In this document: positions 1 to 4,802 of the stretch, one piece after another
Position numbering within the stretch: position 1 is the stretch's first letter
Layout: each line of letters begins with the position of its first letter
NCBI GenBank assembly: GCA_018268695.1
Contig: JAFDWD010000787.1
Span: forward strand, 1-5,122
DNA length: 5,122 nucleotides
Origin: Actinomycetota bacterium
GTDB taxonomy: Bacteria; Actinomycetota; Thermoleophilia; Solirubrobacterales; 70-9
Direction of reading: 5' to 3'
Notes under the pieces: generated by a model
Told to the model about the DNA's origin: nothing
Database searches by the model: none
What the model saw: only the letters and a program-made list of their open reading frames with translations
Translations under genes and position numbers: made by a program

Positions 1-1
1 C

Positions 2-565
2 GAGGAGACCGAACGCCTGGCCGAGTGGATCGAGGGCCACGAGGAGGTGCGGATCACCGCGCCCGGTACCGACATCAAGCTCGGCATCGCCGGGCGCAAG
101 TTCATCCCCTGCGTCGGCGACCACAACATGCCCGACGGCGAGTTCTTCACCGGGCCGATCGAGGACGCCACCGAAGGCGAGGTCAGCTTCCACCTGCCCG
201 CCGTGATCGGTGGACGCGAGGTCTCCGGCGTCCGCCTCAAGTTCGAGGCGGGGAAGATCGTCGACGCGAGCGCCGAGCGGGGCGAGGAGTTCCTGATCGC
301 CCAGCTCGACACGGACGAGGGCGCCCGTACCCTCGGCGAGCTCGGGATCGGCACCAACTACGGCATCGACCGGGGAACCCGCGAGGTCCTGCTCGACGAG
401 AAGATCGGCGGCACGATCCACATGGCCTTCGGCCAGGCGTACCCCGAGTCCGGCGGCACCAACGAGTCCGCCGTCCACACCGACCTCGTCTGCGACCTCC
501 GTCTCGGCGGCAAGCTGGAAGTCGACGGCAAGGTGATGCAGGAGAACGGCAAGTTCGTGGTCTGA
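2..565 (+). CDS. M29-family metallo-aminopeptidase, C-terminal part (5' end outside the window)
   Basis: Reading frame 2 is open from the window edge to a TGA at 563-565, giving 187 residues, roughly the C-terminal half of a thermophilic-type (AmpS/AmpT, peptidase M29) aminopeptidase. These enzymes remove N-terminal residues from peptides in the cytoplasm using a two-metal site. The family ligands are two Glu, two His and one Asp. The matching candidates, numbered from the first visible residue, are E47 in DGEFFTGP, E113 in LGELGIGTN, H140 in GGTIHMAFG, and H159 and D161 in NESAVHTDLV. The stretch from ELGIGTN to HTD is the family's most recognisable block. The Met at 47-49 is internal, not the start. 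The gene converges on the small minus-strand gene, and only 18 bp separate the two stop codons. The family call is secure; substrate preference cannot be read from the sequence. Confidence 0.93.
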   Translation, partial: EETERLAEWIEGHEEVRITAPGTDIKLGIAGRKFIPCVGDHNMPDGEFFTGPIEDATEGEVSFHLPAVIGGREVSGVRLKFEAGKIVDASAERGEEFLIAQLDTDEGARTLGELGIGTNYGIDRGTREVLLDEKIGGTIHMAFGQAYPESGGTNESAVHTDLVCDLRLGGKLEVDGKVMQENGKFVV

Positions 566-588
566 CGCGTCTGGGCCGGTGCGTCAGA
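561..588. terminator. Hairpin shared by two convergent genes, probable bidirectional terminator
   Basis: Perfect 8-bp arms TCTGACGC (561-568) and GCGTCAGA (581-588) can be extended inward by two G-U pairs and one C-G pair to leave a 6-nt loop. The left arm contains the aminopeptidase stop TGA (563-565). The right arm contains, on the other strand, the stop of the 66-residue gene (586-584). Its position exactly between convergent genes suggests termination in both directions. No T-tract follows on either strand, so it would be a tail-less terminator or simply a barrier to read-through. Confidence 0.5.
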
Positions 589-784
589 GGTGCTGCTGCA
601 CGATGATGGCGGCGAAGCCAAGGATCATGGTCAGCCACATCGCCTGGATGCTCCTCTGAATACTGCCGACCTCGCCTCGAAGTTCGGCCCGGACGGCTCG
701 AAATTCGGCCCGCGTTTCCGCGAAGCCATCGTCGACTTTCTTTTCCAGCCGTTCCAGCTGCTGCTCGTCACTCATCGCCTGCAT
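584..784 (-). CDS. Small tail-anchored coiled-coil protein, function unknown
   Basis: The product has 66 residues and I do not recognise a named family. Residues about 5-47 are charged and heptad-like (LERLEKKVDDGF, AEFRAVRAELRGEV) and predict a coiled coil. Residues about 48-63 (AMWLTMILGFAAIIV) form one membrane helix followed by a four-residue tail, so the protein is probably a tail-anchored oligomer with its coil in the cytoplasm. The start is uncertain: ATG at 784 has only a GAGAG 15 nt upstream, and the ATG three codons later (775) has a weak AGG. A possible promoter on this strand is TTGCAA (842-837) with TGTGAT (818-813), 18 bp apart, but both hexamers are only 4/6 matches. A terminator separates it from the membrane-protein gene upstream. 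The physical organisation and convergent placement support a real gene. Confidence 0.7.
   Translation of the reverse strand: MQAMSDEQQLERLEKKVDDGFAETRAEFRAVRAELRGEVGSIQRSIQAMWLTMILGFAAIIVQQHL
677..712 (-). repeat. Two-copy 15-nt direct repeat with heptad (21-nt) period inside the coiled-coil gene
   Basis: TCGAAGTTCGGCCCG (677-691) recurs as TCGAAATTCGGCCCG (698-712), with one mismatch and a 21-nt offset. On the coding strand this gives RAEFR followed seven residues later by RAELR. A seven-codon period is what a coiled-coil heptad duplication would leave, so the helix was probably lengthened by in-frame duplication. Confidence 0.7.
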
Positions 785-843
785 GCACCGATAGAACCAC
801 TCTCAAACCCGCATCACAAGAGGCGTTACAGAGAATTTGCAAA

Positions 844-869
844 GCCGATTCGGAGTTGATCCGAATGGC
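844..869 (-). terminator. Intrinsic terminator of the membrane-protein gene
   Basis: Immediately after the minus-strand stop codon (871-869), the arms ATTCGGA (848-854) and TCCGAAT (860-866) pair around a 5-nt loop. GCC (844-846) and GGC (867-869) extend the stem to 10 bp with one bulged base. On the minus strand the stem is followed by TTTGCAAATT, a short T-run. Stem plus T-run directly behind a stop codon is the usual form of a Rho-independent terminator. It implies that the 66-residue gene downstream has its own promoter. Confidence 0.65.
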
Positions 870-1297
870 TACTGTTTCGGCAGCGGCGAGCCTGCCAGGA
901 GGAAGAACCAGACCATCAGGGCGAGGGCGGCGAGCATCACCGAGGACATCATCACCGCCTCGACCACGGTCACCGAGCCGCGGACGTGAGCCGCGTCGCG
1001 CATGCTCTTCAGCCATCCCGGGCGGCTTTGGACCAGCCGGTTGGAGCCCGTCACGCGGACGTAGAGGTCGTTCAGACGACCGATGATCCAGGCGTCGATC
1101 AGGACGGTGACGATGATCCCGACGATCACGATCATGTACGGGCCGATGCTCGGGAACTGGCTCTTGGCGAGCTTCGATGCGATGTAGACCCAGCCCAGCG
1201 GGATCAGCGTCCAGAGCGAGAACGCGGCCAGGAGCATGGCGAAGAAGACGGCCGTCGCTGCCGCATTCCGCCCGAAGTTCCTCATCGTCGCCTCCAT
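869..1297 (-). CDS. Three-helix integral membrane protein, function unknown
   Basis: Starting at ATG 1297, the product has 142 residues and I cannot assign it to a named family. Hydrophobic segments lie at about 12-40 (long, containing a Pro), 53-73 (YMIVIVGIIVTVLIDAWIIG) and 109-135. A basic, polar linker at about 74-108 (RLNDLYVRVTGSNRLVQS and following) lies between helices 2 and 3. There is no catalytic motif and no cleavable signal peptide. The start is ambiguous. ATG 1297 has GAGAGGGGG 6 nt upstream; ATG 1285 has GGAGG 5 nt upstream; a GTG at 1324 has no ribosome binding site and is unlikely. The gene is divergent from yebC with 30 bp between start codons, so the two may share control. 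A T-tailed hairpin ends the transcript. Codon use and clean helix boundaries make it a convincing gene. Confidence 0.78.
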   Translation of the reverse strand: MEATMRNFGRNAAATAVFFAMLLAAFSLWTLIPLGWVYIASKLAKSQFPSIGPYMIVIVGIIVTVLIDAWIIGRLNDLYVRVTGSNRLVQSRPGWLKSMRDAAHVRGSVTVVEAVMMSSVMLAALALMVWFFLLAGSPLPKQ

Positions 1298-1312
1298 GGC
1301 CTTCCCCCTCTC
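1291..1312 (-). promoter_or_regulatory. Two overlapping ribosome binding sites that decide the membrane-protein start
   Basis: On the minus strand GAGAGGGGG (1312-1304) sits 6 nt before ATG 1297, and GGAGG (1295-1291) sits 5 nt before ATG 1285. Both spacings are good. The second site is a better anti-Shine-Dalgarno match, but it lies inside the longer reading frame. The choice adds or removes only MEAT at the N-terminus. Confidence 0.55.
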
Positions 1313-1313
1313 A

Positions 1314-1319
1314 TAGAAT
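1314..1319 (+). promoter_or_regulatory. -10 hexamer TAGAAT for a probably leaderless yebC mRNA
   Basis: TAGAAT fits the TANNNT -10 pattern of actinobacterial housekeeping promoters and ends 8 nt before the yebC ATG (1328). Transcription would then begin at or within a base or two of the start codon. The bases between (GACACCTG) contain no Shine-Dalgarno sequence, as expected for a leaderless message. I see no convincing -35 element at 17-18 bp. Confidence 0.5.
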
Positions 1320-1335
1320 GACACCTGATGTCAGG
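1319..1335. promoter_or_regulatory. Nested dyad at the yebC start, possible operator
   Basis: TGACA (1319-1323) and TGTCA (1329-1333) form a 5-bp dyad with a 5-bp centre. It overlaps a second dyad, CCTGA (1324-1328) and TCAGG (1331-1335), with a 2-bp centre. Both sit over the predicted yebC transcription start and between the two divergent genes, where a bound repressor could block both. The arms are short and chance is a real alternative. Confidence 0.25.
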
Positions 1336-2077
1336 ACATTCCAAGTGGTCATCGATCAAACACAAGAAGGGCGCCGCCGACGCGAAACGGGGCAAGCTCT
1401 TCTCCAAGCTCGCCCGCGCGATCACGGTTGCCGCGCGTGACGGCGGCGGCGACATCGAGGGGAACCCGGCCCTCGGCACCGCCGTGCAGAAGGCGCGAGA
1501 AGCGTCGATGCCCAAAGACAAAATCCAGAAAGCGATCGACACCGGCACCGGGGCCGGCAACGATGGCGCCAACTATGAACACGTGCTCTACGAGGGCTAC
1601 GGCCCGGCGGGGGTCGCGGTCCTGGTCGAGGCGCTGACCGACAATCGCAACCGCGCCAGCGCCGAGATCCGCCACGCGTTCTCGACCCACGGCGGGGGCC
1701 TCGGGGAGCCCGGCTCGGTGGCCTGGAACTTCGAGAAAAAAGGCGTCGTAGTGCTTGATGGCGCCCGCTACACCGAGGACGACGTGATGCCGGCCATCGA
1801 CGCCGGCGCCGAGGACGTCCAGGAGGAGGGCGACAAAATGCGCGTCCTCAGTGAGCCGACCGACCTCTCCGCGGTCAAGGCCGCCCTGGAAGAAGCCGGC
1901 GTGGAGATCGAGTCGGCCGCCCTGGCGACCGAACCGAAATCGACGGTCGAGCTGAAAGGCCACGACGCCCAGCGGATGATCGACCTCCTCGAAGTCCTCG
2001 ACGACCAAGACGACGTCGACCAGGTCTACGCCAACTTCGATATTCCCGATTCAGTGATGGAGGAGCTCGCGGCCTGA
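1328..2077 (+). CDS. yebC: YebC/PmpR/TACO1-family protein
   Basis: The 249-residue length is normal for the family. The N-terminus MSGHSKWSSIKHKK, then DAKRGKLFSKLARAI (residues 19-33), GNPAL (46-50) and MPKDKIQKAI (60-69), is the diagnostic domain I. The YEGYGPAGVAVLVE block opens domain II, and the C-terminus ends with VYANFDIPD, also typical. The family was long annotated as transcriptional regulators (PmpR). Work on mitochondrial TACO1 and bacterial homologues instead supports a ribosome-associated role helping translation through proline-rich stalling sequences. The sequence does not discriminate between the two roles. The start is fixed by the conserved MSGHSKW. No ribosome binding site is visible, and a TAGAAT -10 lies 8 nt upstream, so translation is probably leaderless. 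In many bacteria yebC directly precedes ruvC; here 487 bp of repeat-rich DNA intervenes. Confidence 0.97.
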   Translation: MSGHSKWSSIKHKKGAADAKRGKLFSKLARAITVAARDGGGDIEGNPALGTAVQKAREASMPKDKIQKAIDTGTGAGNDGANYEHVLYEGYGPAGVAVLVEALTDNRNRASAEIRHAFSTHGGGLGEPGSVAWNFEKKGVVVLDGARYTEDDVMPAIDAGAEDVQEEGDKMRVLSEPTDLSAVKAALEEAGVEIESAALATEPKSTVELKGHDAQRMIDLLEVLDDQDDVDQVYANFDIPDSVMEELAA

Positions 2078-2122
2078 GGCGTGGGTCCGGCGTGGCGGCC
2101 GTCCGAGTGGCGCTGCCCAGGA

Positions 2123-2180
2123 CGTGAGGGTTCCGTGAATAACTCCGGGGGTTCGTCACGCTTCCGCCCGGAACCCCACG
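2123..2180. repeat. Bulged inverted repeat 46 bp after yebC
   Basis: CGTG-A-GGGTTCCG (2123-2135) pairs with CGGAACCC-CACG (2169-2180), giving 12 base pairs with one bulged A and a 33-nt loop. It could contribute to transcription termination behind yebC, but the loop is long and no T-run follows. It could equally be a decayed piece of the neighbouring repeats, which also contain GGTTCC and GGAACC. Confidence 0.4.
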
Positions 2181-2212
2181 CCCTCGTCACGGTTCCGTCG
2201 CACCCTGGACCG

Positions 2213-2257
2213 ACCCTCTGTCCTTTGGAACCATGTGGTTCCCAAAGGACAGAGGGT
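2213..2257. repeat. Hairpin 1 of the compound repeat
   Basis: The left arm 2213-2232 (ACCCTCTGTCC...GGAACC) pairs with the right arm 2237-2257 (GGTTCCC...GGACAGAGGGT) over 20 base pairs with a single bulged C and a 4-nt ATGT loop. No T-run follows, so it is not a textbook terminator. Its A+T content is above that of the surrounding coding DNA. Confidence 0.85.
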
Positions 2258-2259
2258 TG

Positions 2260-2310
2260 CCGACCCTTAGACCTTTGTAACCCACAGGGTGACAAAGGTC
2301 TAAGGGTCGG
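2260..2310. repeat. Hairpin 2 of the compound repeat
   Basis: The left arm 2260-2283 pairs with the right arm 2287-2310 over 24 positions with one A-G mismatch and a 3-nt ACA loop. It starts only 2 bp after hairpin 1. Against hairpin 1, the left-arm tetramer CTGT is replaced by TAGA, and the right-arm ACAG by TCTA, so pairing is kept. The next pair also changes, from G-C to T-A. No T-run follows. Confidence 0.87.
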
Positions 2311-2419
2311 GCCTGGGACGGTCAAACCGTGGAAGAAGGCCGGAGGAAGGGTGGAGTCCGTGACGTCTCGCGCGCGTCTCCCGGGACGGTGTCGGAGTTT
2401 CTCCTCACCCTTCATACCC

Positions 2420-2471
2420 CGGCCGTCTCGGCCACGGCCACGGCCAGCCAGGGCCGTGGCCGAGACGGCCG
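2420..2471. repeat. Perfect 20-bp GC-rich palindrome with 12-nt loop
   Basis: The arm 2420-2439 (CGGCCGTCTCGG then CCACGGCC) is exactly complementary to 2452-2471 (GGCCGTGG then CCGAGACGGCCG), with a 12-nt loop at 2440-2451. It is unrelated in sequence to the two hairpins upstream. The strength of the stem would favour transcription arrest or a cruciform, but no T-run follows on either strand. It lies 93 bp before the ruvC start. Confidence 0.85.
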
Positions 2472-2549
2472 TGCTCACCGACAACCCTTGCGTCCCTTCC
2501 CCGTCCTTCGCTTCCCAAGCCACCTCGGGCAGGCATCCGATCCCACGCC

Positions 2550-2555
2550 CAGAAT
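2550..2555 (+). promoter_or_regulatory. Possible -10 (CAGAAT) for a leaderless ruvC transcript
   Basis: CAGAAT matches TATAAT at four of six positions and ends 9 nt before the ruvC ATG (2565). The 9 nt contain no Shine-Dalgarno sequence. The layout mirrors TAGAAT ahead of yebC and TAGCCT ahead of the PAS gene. No -35 is convincing (CGGGCA at 18 bp is a 3/6 match). I see no LexA box. Confidence 0.35.
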
Positions 2556-2564
2556 CAGTGTCTT

Positions 2565-3077
2565 ATGCAAGTGGTGATGGGAATCGACCCTGGTGCGGCG
2601 AATCTCGGCTTCGGCATCGTCCGGGTGGAGGGCAACCGCATGGTCGCGCTCGACGGGGGAGTGGTCGAGACGGGGCCGGAGATGCCGATGGAGCAGCGGC
2701 TGCAGAAGCTCCACACCGCCATCGGGGAACTGATGGCCTGGCACGAACCTCGCGCGATGGCGCTGGAGCAGGTGTACTTCGGCCGCAACGTCGGGTCGGC
2801 GATGGTGGTCGGGCAGGCGAGCGGGGTGGCGATGCTGGCCGCGGCGCAACGCGGGATCCCCTGCACCGCCTACACGCCACAGGCGATCAAGATGGCCGTC
2901 TGCGGATCGGGCGCCGCGGACAAGGCCCAGGTTCAACGGATGGTCGGCACGCTGCTCGGCCTGCCGGAGCCGCCGACCCCTGACCACGCGGCCGACGCGC
3001 TCGCCGTCGCGATCTGCCACGGCGGCGGAGAAGGACGGCGTCAGGCGGTCGAACGGACCACGATGGTGGCCGGATGA
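2565..3077 (+). CDS. ruvC: Crossover junction endodeoxyribonuclease RuvC
   Basis: RuvC is the dimeric Holliday-junction resolvase, cutting two opposite strands of the junction in the last step of RuvABC recombination repair. The product has 170 residues, normal for the family. The catalytic carboxylates are visible: D8 in [15 protein letters not shown]68 in [11 protein letters not shown], and D144 in [13 protein letters not shown]. At the fourth metal position E. coli has Asp (D138) but this protein has H141, as in the Thermus thermophilus enzyme (His143), so the site is not broken. ATG 2565 is preferred over ATG 2577 because the later start would cut into the first beta strand leading to D8. 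The last four bases (ATGA) are also the start of ruvA, so translation is probably coupled. Confidence 0.97.
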   Translation: MQVVMGIDPGAANLGFGIVRVEGNRMVALDGGVVETGPEMPMEQRLQKLHTAIGELMAWHEPRAMALEQVYFGRNVGSAMVVGQASGVAMLAAAQRGIPCTAYTPQAIKMAVCGSGAADKAQVQRMVGTLLGLPEPPTPDHAADALAVAICHGGGEGRRQAVERTTMVAG

Positions 3078-3661
3078 TCGCCGCGGTCAAGGGCGAGGTC
3101 CTCGTCCGCCGCCCCGATCACGTGGTGATCGACGCCCACGGCGTCGGCTACCGACTCGCCGTCTCCTCGGAGACCCTGAAGGCGGTGCCGGCGGCGGGCT
3201 CGGAGACCTTCCTGCACGCCGAGCTGATCGCCCGCGAGGACTCCCTCGCGCTCTACGGCTTCGCCACCGAAGACGAGCGGGAGCTCTTCCGGATGTTGAT
3301 CTCGGTCAGCGGGGTCGGTCCCAAAGTGGCGATGGCGGCCCTCTCCGGCGGCAGCTCGCGCGAGCTCCTGCGGGCGATCGCCGCGGCCGACACCAAACGC
3401 TTCCAGGCGGTGCCGGGGATCGGCAAGCGGACCGCCGAACGGATCATCGTCGAGCTGCGCGAGAAGGTCGCCGGGGCGCTCGAGGTGGAGTCGGCGATCG
3501 TCGCTGCCGAGGAAGGCGACGCCCGCTCGTTGGCCCGCGACGGCCTGGTCAACCTCGGCTACCAGCCGCTGGAGGCGGAGCAGCTGCTCGAGGGCCTCGA
3601 GGGGGACGACGCCGAGGCGCTCCTGGCGGGTGCGCTGCGCAAGGCGGGTGCGAACCGATGA
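3074..3661 (+). CDS. ruvA: Holliday junction branch migration protein RuvA
   Basis: RuvA tetramers bind the four-way junction and load RuvB hexamers on opposite arms. The 195 residues are full length. Domain I (about 1-63) is the OB-fold: [13 protein letters not shown] opens it and [10 protein letters not shown] lies at 21-30. It carries the acidic pin E55-D56 ([12 protein letters not shown]), which helps separate strands at the junction centre. Domain II has two helix-hairpin-helix motifs, [10 protein letters not shown] (78-87) and [14 protein letters not shown] (112-125). An acidic linker (about 135-150) leads to the small domain III (about 151-195, [15 protein letters not shown]), which contacts RuvB. 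ATG overlaps the ruvC stop by 4 bp, and its own stop overlaps the ruvB start by 4 bp. A weak GGTGG lies just upstream. Confidence 0.98.
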   Translation: MIAAVKGEVLVRRPDHVVIDAHGVGYRLAVSSETLKAVPAAGSETFLHAELIAREDSLALYGFATEDERELFRMLISVSGVGPKVAMAALSGGSSRELLRAIAAADTKRFQAVPGIGKRTAERIIVELREKVAGALEVESAIVAAEEGDARSLARDGLVNLGYQPLEAEQLLEGLEGDDAEALLAGALRKAGANR

Positions 3662-4758
3662 GCGACTTCGACCCCGCCGGCGACGGCCCGATCGGCGCCC
3701 ACCGGATCCGGACGCCCGGAATCGACGGGGACCCGGTGCCGGTCGACGCCGAGGTGAAGGTCCACGACGCGCGCGCCGACGTCGAAGACCTCGACCGCAG
3801 CCTCCGTCCCCCGACCCTGGCCGACTTCGTCAACCAGGTCCAGGTGACCGAGCAGCTCGGGATCTTCATCGAGGCGGCGCGCCGCCGCGGGGAGCCGCTC
3901 GACCACGTCCTGCTGGCGGGCCCGCCGGGGCTCGGGAAGACCTCGCTGGCGAACATCGTCGCCGCCGAGCTCGGCGTCCCGCTGGTGCAGACCGCGGGCC
4001 CGGCGCTCGAGCGCAAGGCGGACGTCGCCTCCTTCCTCACCGCCCTGGAGCCCGGCAGCGTCTTCTTCATCGACGAGATCCACCGCCTCGGCCGCGCGGT
4101 CGAGGAGACGCTCTATCCGGCGATGGAGGACGGGGAGCTGCCGGTCGTCCTCGGCCAGGGCGCGGGCGCGCGCACGGTCACGCTGCCCCTGCCGCCGTTC
4201 ACGCTGATCGGCGCGACCACCCGCGCCGGCCTCCTGACCACGCCGCTGCGCGACCGCTTCGGCGTCAGCCATCGCCTCGAGCACTACAGCCCCGAGCACC
4301 TGGCCCTGATCGTCGAGCGCTCCGCCGGCATCCTCGAGGTCGAGATCGACGCCGAGGGCGCCCACACGATCGCATCGCGCTCGCGCGGCACGCCGCGCGT
4401 CGCCAACCGGCTGCTGAAGCGGGTGCGCGACTTCGCCGAGGTGAAGGGACGGGGGACGATCGACGCTGGCGTGGCGGCGGGGGCCCTGGCGATGCTGGAG
4501 GTCGACGAGGCGGGTCTCGACCGCGCCGACCGCGCCCTGCTCGACGTGGTCGCGACGAAATTCGCCGGCGGCCCGGTCGGCCTCTCGACCCTGGCGATCG
4601 CGATCGGAGAGGAGCAGGACACGATCGAGGACGTGCTCGAGCCCTACCTCCTGCAACAGGGCCTGCTGAAACGGACCCCTCGCGGCCGCGTCCTCACCCA
4701 GCGGGCGTACGACCACCTCGGACTCCAGGCGCCCGAAGGCGCGGCGAGCCTGTTCTAG
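3658..4758 (+). CDS. ruvB: Holliday junction branch migration ATPase RuvB
   Basis: RuvB is the AAA+ hexameric motor that pumps DNA through the RuvA-bound junction. Visible elements are Walker A GPPGLGKT (88-95), Walker B FFIDEIH (136-142), sensor 1 GATTRAG (185-191) and the arginine-finger segment PLRDRFG (196-202). Sensor 2 [17 protein letters not shown] (243-259) and the C-terminal winged-helix domain (about 285-355), with RTPRGR at 339-344, complete the protein. At 366 residues it is longer than the E. coli protein because about 25 extra residues, mostly acidic and polar, precede the conserved LRPPTLADF. The usual FxGQ after this is FVNQ here (N59). The ATGA overlap with ruvA supports the start, and no other Met occurs before residue 156. 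I see no terminator between its stop and the next gene. Confidence 0.98.
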   Translation: MSDFDPAGDGPIGAHRIRTPGIDGDPVPVDAEVKVHDARADVEDLDRSLRPPTLADFVNQVQVTEQLGIFIEAARRRGEPLDHVLLAGPPGLGKTSLANIVAAELGVPLVQTAGPALERKADVASFLTALEPGSVFFIDEIHRLGRAVEETLYPAMEDGELPVVLGQGAGARTVTLPLPPFTLIGATTRAGLLTTPLRDRFGVSHRLEHYSPEHLALIVERSAGILEVEIDAEGAHTIASRSRGTPRVANRLLKRVRDFAEVKGRGTIDAGVAAGALAMLEVDEAGLDRADRALLDVVATKFAGGPVGLSTLAIAIGEEQDTIEDVLEPYLLQQGLLKRTPRGRVLTQRAYDHLGLQAPEGAASLF

Positions 4759-4787
4759 CGCTTAACTCGTCCTGAAACCCGATCATC

Positions 4788-4793
4788 TAGCCT
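4788..4793 (+). promoter_or_regulatory. Possible -10 (TAGCCT) for a leaderless PAS-protein transcript
   Basis: TAGCCT fits TANNNT and ends 9 nt before the ATG at 4803; the 9 nt GTCGCAACC show no ribosome binding site. TTAACT (4762-4767) is the nearest -35-like hexamer, but its 20-bp spacing is too long to trust. If this hexamer works, the gene is transcribed independently of ruvB, 44 bp upstream. Confidence 0.4.
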
Positions 4794-4802
4794 GTCGCAA
4801 CC

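Larger units (their letters stand above)
2188..2331. repeat. Compound inverted repeat containing two homologous tandem hairpins (REP/MITE-like)
   Basis: The outer ends form an imperfect inverted repeat: CACGGTT (2188-2194) with AACCGTG (2325-2331). Going inward, related CCGTC, CCTGG/CCAGG and CCGACCCT blocks match with small gaps. Inside lie hairpins at 2213-2257 and 2260-2310, which share the frame CCGACCCT-N4-CCTTTG on the left arm and CAAAGG-N4-AGGGT on the right. The 144 bp therefore contain four related half-units in alternating orientation. This resembles paired REP elements or a non-autonomous palindromic mobile element. There is no transposase gene, and no target-site duplication that I can recognise. 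Confidence 0.6.
2078..2564. other. Gene-free, palindrome-rich intergenic island between yebC and ruvC
   Basis: No frame across these 487 bp gives a protein with recognisable motifs. The open frames here, including one running from 2081 into ruvC in another frame, are rich in Arg, Pro and Gly, typical of non-coding high-GC DNA. The island holds a bulged hairpin (2123-2180), a compound repeat with two hairpins (2188-2331) and a perfect GC-rich palindrome (2420-2471). A long-range 8-bp pair (GAAGGGTG 2346-2353 with CACCCTTC 2406-2413) and a pyrimidine-rich stretch (about 2485-2517) complete it. The only promoter-like hexamer I can place is the CAGAAT just before ruvC. Confidence 0.75.

Noticed and set aside
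1349..2008. 219-codon minus-strand frame opposite yebC
   Set aside because: It lies entirely within yebC, has low-complexity composition and no start signal, and is a codon-bias shadow.
2148..2177. tRNA or other structured RNA gene suggested by GGTTCG and GGAACCCC
   Set aside because: No acceptor, D or anticodon arm can be built around the GGTTCG, and the pairing is explained by the bulged inverted repeat 2123-2180.
2228..2241. GAAC-N6-GTTC inside hairpin 1 as a possible LexA box controlling ruvC
   Set aside because: The Gram-positive and actinobacterial LexA box has four bases between GAAC and GTTC, here there are six. The match is a by-product of the hairpin loop and lies over 300 bp from ruvC.
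2213..2310. CRISPR array
   Set aside because: There are only two repeat units, each a long hairpin, with no spacers of regular length and no cas genes. The arrangement is tandem palindromes, not repeat-spacer DNA.
2476..2484. CACCGACAA, whose reverse complement TTGTCGGTG matches the RecA-independent damage-response promoter motif known from mycobacteria (PafBC-linked)
   Set aside because: It points away from ruvC, and the sequence 8 nt beyond it on that strand is CGTCTC, not TANNNT. One 9-bp match without a -10 and in the wrong direction is probably chance.
2081..2983. 300-codon plus-strand open frame spanning the intergenic island and much of ruvC
   Set aside because: It is out of frame with ruvC, whose catalytic motifs are intact. 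The translation is Arg/Gly/Pro/Ser-rich without motifs and reads through the hairpins, which is typical of high-GC chance frames.
3559..4716. 385-codon minus-strand frame and a similar long plus-strand frame (3630-4775) over ruvB
   Set aside because: Both are shadows of the strong GC bias at ruvB third codon positions. Their products are repetitive Arg/Gly/Ala/Asp-rich strings, and ruvB itself has every family motif.
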